Part shown: positions 59,278 to 64,000 of the stretch, piece by piece | How the letters are laid out: each line of letters starts with the position of its first letter | Position numbering within the stretch: position 1 is the first letter of the stretch | Source of the DNA: Paenibacillus_E sp052115445 | GTDB lineage: Bacteria; Bacillota; Bacilli; Paenibacillales; NBRC-103111 | DNA: 64,000 bases | Reading direction: 5' to 3' | Assembly (NCBI RefSeq): GCF_052115445.1 | Contig: NZ_JBFRGR010000032.1 | Span: forward strand, 1-64,000 | Position numbers and translations under genes: made by a program | The notes under the pieces: generated by a model | Told to the model about the DNA's origin: nothing | Database searches by the model: none | Seen by the model: the letters and a program-made list of their open reading frames with translations, nothing else

Positions 59278-60144
59278 ATGATCATCTCCATCAATGGTAT
59301 CTTAACCGAAGAAACACAAGCCGTGGTCTCAGTATACGATCACGGTTTTCTTTACGGGATCGGTTTGTTCGAGACATTTCGAACCTACAACCGCAAACCG
59401 TTCCTGCTAGCTGAACATATTCGTCGTTTAACGGACGGGTGTCAGGAGCTGGGCATCGTTTACGAGCCTAACTTAGAGAAGCTGACAAGCCTCATCGAAG
59501 AGTTGCTCCAAGCTAATCATCTCGAAGAAGCATATATTCGCTATACCGTCTCTGCCGGCGTCGAGGCATTAGGTCTTCCTTCCGGCGACTATGCGAAGCC
59601 ATCAGAAATCATCTACATCAAGCCATTGCCTCCTAGGGATGAAAAAACCTACCTTCATGGCAAAGCGCTGCAACTACTCAAGCTGCCTCGCAATACACCG
59701 GAAGGCATGTATCGGTTTAAGTCCTTTCATTATATGAACAACATTTTGGCTCGAAGAGAACTAGGGCAATACGCATGGGCTACAGGGGCGGAGGGGCTTA
59801 TGCTTTCGGAAGATGGCTATGTGGCGGAAGGGATTGTCAGCAATCTCTTTTTCGTCAAAAATGATACCCTCTACACCCCATCGCTCGATACGGGTATCTT
59901 GCCGGGCATTACAAGAGCGCATGTGCTCGATCTCGCACAGCAGCTTCAACTTCCTACACAGGACGGTTTGTACCGTTGGGAAGATCTCGTAGAAGCAGAA
60001 GAAGTGATTCTCGTGAATTCAATTCAAGAAATCGTTCCTGTCACCACTTTGTATACTCCGAGTGGACAAGCCTACACTGTAGGAACTGGATTTCCGGGTA
60101 CTACAACTCGCCAACTTATTCAACGCTACGCAATGTCACAGTAA
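59278..60144 (+). CDS. pabC: Aminodeoxychorismate lyase
   Basis: A 288-residue fold-type IV PLP enzyme releasing p-aminobenzoate and pyruvate. VYDHGFLYGIGLFETFRTY, the PLP Lys region YRFKSFHYMNNILARRE, and NSIQEIVPV fit the family. The pabA-pabC gap is seven bases. Confidence 0.93.
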   Translation: MIISINGILTEETQAVVSVYDHGFLYGIGLFETFRTYNRKPFLLAEHIRRLTDGCQELGIVYEPNLEKLTSLIEELLQANHLEEAYIRYTVSAGVEALGLPSGDYAKPSEIIYIKPLPPRDEKTYLHGKALQLLKLPRNTPEGMYRFKSFHYMNNILARRELGQYAWATGAEGLMLSEDGYVAEGIVSNLFFVKNDTLYTPSLDTGILPGITRAHVLDLAQQLQLPTQDGLYRWEDLVEAEEVILVNSIQEIVPVTTLYTPSGQAYTVGTGFPGTTTRQLIQRYAMSQ

Positions 60145-60166
60145 CGAACAGGAAGTGAATCCTTAA

Positions 60167-60988
60167 ATGAATGTGTTATCCTGTAGAGGACACGAACTGC
60201 CCATCGGTGATCGTACGATCATTATGGGCATATTAAACGTAACGCCAGATTCCTTTTCGGATGGCGGCAGCTACCGACAAGTTGAAGATGCGGTTCGCAA
60301 AGCCCATCAAATGGTTGCGGAAGGCGCAGACATCATCGACATTGGTGGAGAATCCACACGGCCAGGTGCAGCGATTGTTACGCCTGACGAGGAACTGCAA
60401 CGTGTAATTCCTGTTGTTGAGGCGATTCGCCGTGAAATCAGCATCGCTATTTCAATTGATACCTACAAAGCGGAGGTAGCCAGACAAGCGCTAGAGGCAG
60501 GAGCCCACATCATCAATGATGTTTGGGGCGGTCAAGCGGATGCCGACATGGCAGCCGTGGTTGCGCAATACGATTGTCCATTTATCATCACTCATAATCG
60601 GAGAAGCTCGGAATATGTCGAATTTCTCCCAGAAGTGATCGGAGATCTACGTCAATATACAGAACAGGCGATTCATGCGGGCGTTAAGCCAGAGCATATC
60701 ATTCTTGATCCCGGCATTGGATTTGCGAAATCCTACGAGCAAAATCTCTATCTAATGAACAACCTGCGTCCGATCGTGGATATGGGATATCCAGTTCTTT
60801 TAGGCACATCGCGCAAAAGCGTCATCGGACTCACCCTAGGGCTGCCTCCCGAGGAGCGGCTCGATGGAACGGCAGCAACTGTCGTACTTGGCATTGCACA
60901 AGGGTGCGGAATCGTTAGAGTCCACGATATTCAAGCCATCAAACGGTTAGCCGTTATGACGGATGCCATGTTGCGCAGTAAACTTTAA
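60167..60988 (+). CDS. folP: Dihydropteroate synthase
   Basis: Joins p-aminobenzoate to the pterin in folate synthesis; the target of sulfonamides. The 273-residue TIM barrel has IMGILNVTPDSFSDGG, DIIDIGGESTRPGA, INDVWGG, DPGIGFAKS and LLGTSRKS. The gene is called sul in B. subtilis. It follows pabC after 22 bases. Confidence 0.97.
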   Translation: MNVLSCRGHELPIGDRTIIMGILNVTPDSFSDGGSYRQVEDAVRKAHQMVAEGADIIDIGGESTRPGAAIVTPDEELQRVIPVVEAIRREISIAISIDTYKAEVARQALEAGAHIINDVWGGQADADMAAVVAQYDCPFIITHNRRSSEYVEFLPEVIGDLRQYTEQAIHAGVKPEHIILDPGIGFAKSYEQNLYLMNNLRPIVDMGYPVLLGTSRKSVIGLTLGLPPEERLDGTAATVVLGIAQGCGIVRVHDIQAIKRLAVMTDAMLRSKL

Positions 60989-61027
60989 GTTATCTATATC
61001 GTTATTTCAACCCTGGAGGCCTCCCCT

Positions 61028-61396
61028 ATGGACAAAATCATCCTTACCCGCATGCAATTTTTTGGTAATCACGGTGTGTTTCCTGAAGAAAACACGTTGG
61101 GCCAACGCTTCTACGTCGATGTAGAGCTGATGCTCCCTTTAGATAAAGCTGGAAAGACCGATGACTTGACGGAAACGGTTCATTATGGCGAAGCTTTTTT
61201 CCTGATCAAAGAGATCGTGGAAGGGCGTACGTACAAATTAATCGAGGCATTAGCAGAAAATATTGCATCCGAGCTCCTGCATACTTATACTAGTATCAAT
61301 GAAGTGACGGTTCGGGTCATTAAGCCGCATCCGCCCTTCGCCGTTATTTTTGACGGTGTTACCATAGAGATTAACCGAAAGCGGGCATTGGAATGA
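61028..61396 (+). CDS. folB: Dihydroneopterin aldolase
   Basis: A 122-residue enzyme splitting dihydroneopterin. FFGNHGVFPEENTLGQRFYVDVEL and the catalytic region ETVHYGEAF, YKLIEALAE and KPHPP fit FolB. The end overlaps folK by four bases (ATGA). Confidence 0.96.
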   Translation: MDKIILTRMQFFGNHGVFPEENTLGQRFYVDVELMLPLDKAGKTDDLTETVHYGEAFFLIKEIVEGRTYKLIEALAENIASELLHTYTSINEVTVRVIKPHPPFAVIFDGVTIEINRKRALE

Positions 61397-61905
61397 CAGC
61401 CGAAGATCGAGAACGCACGATTGCTTACGTCGCATTAGGCTCCAATATTGATAAGCGTGAACATTATTTGCAGGGTGCTATCGCAGCGCTGAATGAGGAA
61501 TCGGGGATAACGGTGACGGGGCAGTCCAGCATCTATGAAACCGAGCCTGTGGGCTATGTGGATCAATCTGCTTTTCTAAATATGGTTATTCAAATTGATA
61601 CGGACTTATCGCCTGAAGCGTTATTAGTTACCTTGCTAGCCATTGAGAAGCGTTTGGGTCGGACACGTGACTTACGTTGGGGACCCCGAACAATTGATTT
61701 GGATTTGCTCTTGTATGGTGACCACCAGCTTACAACCCCCGACTTGATCATTCCGCATCCGCGGATGCATGAGCGGGCTTTTGTATTAGTGCCCCTCTCT
61801 GAGGTTCTCTACGCGCGGCAGGACGCTCTATTTGAATCTATCTCTGCACACTTGGAGAAACTGGAAGGAAAGGAAGGCGTCATCCTATGGAAAAAAGCTC
61901 AATAG
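61393..61905 (+). CDS. folK: 6-hydroxymethyl-7,8-dihydropterin pyrophosphokinase
   Basis: A 170-residue pyrophosphokinase giving FolP its activated pterin. YVALGSNIDKREHYL, SSIYETEPVGYVDQSAFLNMV, RWGPRTIDLDLLLYG and IPHPRMHERAFVLVPL are typical. It overlaps folB at its start and the regulator gene at its end. Confidence 0.96.
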   Translation: MTAEDRERTIAYVALGSNIDKREHYLQGAIAALNEESGITVTGQSSIYETEPVGYVDQSAFLNMVIQIDTDLSPEALLVTLLAIEKRLGRTRDLRWGPRTIDLDLLLYGDHQLTTPDLIIPHPRMHERAFVLVPLSEVLYARQDALFESISAHLEKLEGKEGVILWKKAQ

Positions 61906-62099
61906 CACAGCGCATACGCGCTTTTCGTAAGTTAAAAGGCTATACGCAGAGTGAGTTGGCCGATTTGTTAGGCGTATCGATTGCCATTCTAGGGGCGATT
62001 GAACGTGGAACACGCAAGCCAGACAATAAAATGATTCATAATATCTCGCAAGTTCTTAATATTGAACCCGAGGAATTAGTAGCAGTAGTTGTGAAATGA
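61887..62099 (+). CDS. yazB: Small XRE-type regulator YazB
   Basis: A 70-residue protein that is one helix-turn-helix domain (RIRAFRKLKGYTQSELADLLGVSIAILGAIERGTRKPDN in parts). It overlaps folK by 19 bases and ends four bases into the upstream possible dusB start. The same small gene lies between folK and dusB in B. subtilis; its targets are unknown. Confidence 0.93.
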   Translation: MEKSSIAQRIRAFRKLKGYTQSELADLLGVSIAILGAIERGTRKPDNKMIHNISQVLNIEPEELVAVVVK

Positions 62100-62116
62100 G
62101 AGGAGTGGAATCTTCG

Positions 62117-63133
62117 GTGCTGAAAATAGGAAATGTCGAAGCTCCCAATAGAGTTGTATTAGCCCCAATGGCGGGCGTTTGTAATCCAGCGTTTCGATTA
62201 ATCGCCAAAGAGTTTGGTACAGGCTTAGTTTGCGCGGAAATGGTTAGTGATAAAGCGATCGTTCACGGTAATGCGCGTTCGATGGAAATGTTATATGTCG
62301 ATGATCGTGAAAAGCCATTGAGTCTTCAGATTTTTGGCGGCGACACGGAGACGTTAGTTCAAGCGGCTAGAATTGTTGACCAACATACGAATGCCGATAT
62401 TATTGATATCAACATGGGGTGCCCTGTTCCCAAAATCACGAAATGTGATGCGGGCGCTAGATGGTTGCTCCAACCAGATAAGATCGAAGCTATGATCGCG
62501 ACAGTCGTTGCCGCTGTAAGTAAACCTGTTACGGTGAAGATGCGTATTGGTTGGGATTCGGAACATATTTATGCTGTCGAAAATGCGAAAGCTGTCGAAA
62601 GAGGCGGCGGCAGTGCCGTTAGTGTTCATGGGCGTACGCGCGAGCAGTTGTACACGGGCAAAGCTGATTGGGATATCATCCGTGAGGTGAAGCAAGCTCT
62701 TTCGATTCCGGTTATCGGTAACGGTGATGTCGTCACACCGGAGGATGCCAAGCGCATGCTGGATCAAACGGGTGTAGATGGTGTAATGATTGGACGTGGT
62801 GCGCTAGGCAACCCGTGGATGTTGTATCGTACCGTGCAATACCTGGCTAATGGTGAACTACCGCCGGAACCGTCGGCAGAAGAGAAAATCCGCATCGCGA
62901 TTTTGCATATGGATCGATTAATTGCCCTCAAGGGTGAACATGTTGCCGTGAAGGAAATGCGCAAACACATGGCTTGGTACCTCAAAGGTATGACAGGAGC
63001 AGCCCGTGTGAAAGATATCATCATGGAGACAGAGAAGCGGGATGAAATGGTTCGTACATTGGACGCATATGTTGAACATCTTGCAACGAGTTCCGTGTCT
63101 GGGACAGCCGAAGAATCAGCTGTGCTGCATTAA
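62117..63133 (+). CDS. dusB: tRNA-dihydrouridine synthase
   Basis: A flavin enzyme reducing uridines in tRNA. The 338-residue TIM barrel has NRVVLAPMAGVCNPAFRLI, the catalytic Cys in INMGCPVPKITKCDAG, and VHGRTREQLYTGKADW. I prefer GTG 62117 because AGGAG lies 11 bases upstream and the protein then starts MLKIGNVE as in B. subtilis; ATG 62096, overlapping yazB, is the alternative. Confidence 0.94.
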   Translation: MLKIGNVEAPNRVVLAPMAGVCNPAFRLIAKEFGTGLVCAEMVSDKAIVHGNARSMEMLYVDDREKPLSLQIFGGDTETLVQAARIVDQHTNADIIDINMGCPVPKITKCDAGARWLLQPDKIEAMIATVVAAVSKPVTVKMRIGWDSEHIYAVENAKAVERGGGSAVSVHGRTREQLYTGKADWDIIREVKQALSIPVIGNGDVVTPEDAKRMLDQTGVDGVMIGRGALGNPWMLYRTVQYLANGELPPEPSAEEKIRIAILHMDRLIALKGEHVAVKEMRKHMAWYLKGMTGAARVKDIIMETEKRDEMVRTLDAYVEHLATSSVSGTAEESAVLH

Positions 63134-63155
63134 AAAGAAGCAGTGATGGTTGACA

Positions 63156-63184
63156 TTGACATTTTGAAACCGTTGCAATATAAT
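63156..63184 (+). promoter_or_regulatory. Consensus sigma-A promoter of greA
   Basis: TTGACA (63156-63161), 17 bases, TATAAT (63179-63184): both hexamers are perfect. Another TTGACA stands at 63150-63155. Confidence 0.88.
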
Positions 63185-63354
63185 CAGTCAATATTAATGT
63201 GTTCCTGCATATATTGAAAGACTAACGAGTAAGCAACTTATTATGAAACGTGAATTCATACTACTTGAATCAGCTCTATAAAGACCTAACTCCTAGCAGG
63301 AAGCATCGATTCAACGATATGAAAATCTTTCACATGACGGGAGATCAGTTGGCA

Positions 63355-63831
63355 ATGGCTGAAAAAGAGGTCATTCTTACACCAGTAGGGCTACGGAAAT
63401 TAGAGGATGAGCTTGAGCATCTGAAATCCGTGAAACGCCGTGAAGTTGCGGAAAGAATTAAGGTCGCCATCGGTTATGGCGATATTAGTGAGAACTCCGA
63501 GTACGAAGATGCGAAGAATGAGCAAGCCTTTATTGAAGGAAGAATCATTACTTTAGAAAAAATGCTGCGCAATGCGCGGATTATTAATAACGATGATGTC
63601 GATATTAACACGGTTAGTGTTGGATCGATTGTTACGCTGAAAGACTTGGAATATGGTGACTTGGTAGAATACAACATTGTAGGTTCGGCTGAATCCGATC
63701 CGTTGCAGAATAAGATTTCGAATGAAAGCCCTGTGGGTAGAGCTATTCTAGGCAAGCAAAAGGGCACCAACGTTGATGTTGTAGTACCTGCTGGCGTCAT
63801 TCAGTATCAAATTATTGATATTAAAAAGTAG
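63355..63831 (+). CDS. greA: Transcription elongation factor GreA
   Basis: A 158-residue factor that rescues backtracked RNA polymerase. The N-terminal coiled coil with acidic tip (GDISENSEYEDAKNEQAFIEGRI) and the C-terminal FKBP-like domain (SPVGRAILGKQKG) are clear. I choose ATG 63355 (MAEKEVILTPVGL), the family start, with GGGAG upstream; the frame is open from 63250, which would add 35 residues lacking family match. B. subtilis has greA elsewhere; here it is between dusB and lysS. Confidence 0.95.
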   Translation: MAEKEVILTPVGLRKLEDELEHLKSVKRREVAERIKVAIGYGDISENSEYEDAKNEQAFIEGRIITLEKMLRNARIINNDDVDINTVSVGSIVTLKDLEYGDLVEYNIVGSAESDPLQNKISNESPVGRAILGKQKGTNVDVVVPAGVIQYQIIDIKK

Positions 63832-63853
63832 CGTGCAGCCGCAAGCCTTTTGG

Positions 63854-63876
63854 AAAGCTTCCGTCAGGAAGCTTTT
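63854..63876 (+). terminator. Terminator after greA
   Basis: AAAGCTTCC (63854-63862) pairs with GGAAGCTTT (63867-63875), followed by TTT. Confidence 0.9.
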
Positions 63877-63918
63877 TTCCGTTCACAGCCCTAAACTAAT
63901 TCGTAGGAGATGAAAAGC

Positions 63919-64000
63919 ATGAGTCAGGAACTGGAATTAAATGAATTGCTCGTTATTAGGCGCAACAAATTGGACGAGCTTCGCGGTCTTGGTGTCGATC
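63919..64000 (+). CDS. lysS: Lysyl-tRNA synthetase, N-terminal start (partial)
   Basis: The ATG at 63919 follows TAGGAGATG. The 27 visible residues (MSQELELNELLVIRRNKLDEL...) resemble the start of class II LysS, which joins lysine to tRNA(Lys). The gene runs past the window's end. dusB followed by lysS is the B. subtilis order. Confidence 0.85.
   Translation, partial: MSQELELNELLVIRRNKLDELRGLGVD

Noticed and set aside
1..64000. CRISPR arrays, prophage, rRNA and tRNA genes
   Set aside because: No regularly spaced repeats, phage structural genes, rRNA segments or tRNA-like folds were noticed on reading; a dedicated scan could still find weak cases.

Overview
The window comes from a spore-forming, low-to-mid G+C Bacillota, most likely a Paenibacillus-type organism. 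It follows the conserved Bacillus subtilis gene order from csfB/yaaO through tmk, holB, abrB, ksgA, veg, glmU, pth, mfd, spoVT, spoIIE, ftsH and cysK to the folate cluster, dusB and the start of lysS. There are many TTG/GTG starts with strong Shine-Dalgarno sites. Seven ambiguous bases (N) mark it as draft sequence.

Layout. 1-228 is the right end of an IS3-family element. 413-1274 holds a divergent pair, an unknown membrane protein and the anti-sigma factor Gin. 1387-8419 is a housekeeping run (yaaO, tmk, darA, yaaR, holB, ricT, yabA, trmN6, rsmI). 8551-10565 has abrB facing an HD-domain phosphohydrolase gene, with Spo0A-box-like sites between them. 10636-13376 has tatD converging on an ecsAB transporter. 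13600-15273 has a c-di-AMP (ydaO-type) riboswitch with a terminator in front of a G5/3D cell-wall protein gene. 15388-21817 carries rnmV, ksgA, yabG, veg, sspF, ispE, purR, ridA and spoVG. 21966-24913 carries glmU, a segment where prs and ctc would be expected (instead a folded-RNA candidate and a small reverse gene), then pth and fin. 24989-36527 runs mfd, a PrsA-like lipoprotein, spoVT, yabM, yabN, HU, rqcP, yabP, yabQ, divIC and yabR. 36855-45403 has spoIIE, then an inserted class D sortase with an LPVTG surface protein, then yabS and yabT. 45437-56000 has tilS, hpt, ftsH, an inserted nadABC set, coaX, hslO and a parvulin. 56066-64000 has cysK, pabB-pabA-pabC-folP-folB-folK, yazB, dusB, greA and lysS (partial).

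How the parts work together. The core genes serve replication, translation, cell wall and cofactor synthesis (folate, NAD, CoA entry). Sporulation genes are interleaved with them: csfB, abrB, yabG, sspF, spoVG, fin, spoVT, yabP, yabQ, spoIIE, yabS and yabT. Promoter-like sequences fit expected sigma factors: sigma-H for spoVG, sigma-K for yabG, forespore types for gin, sspF and spoVT, and a Spo0A-type 21-bp-spaced promoter for spoIIE. c-di-AMP signalling appears twice (the DarA receptor and the riboswitch).

The least ordinary items are the sortase/adhesin pair inside the spoIIE-yabS locus, the Spo0A-box-like array before the HD-domain gene, the folded RNA plus small ORF replacing prs-ctc, the low-complexity tails on SspF and YabR, and an AbrB with a C-terminal zinc-ribbon-like end. 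All calls are from reading the sequence; no database search was run.
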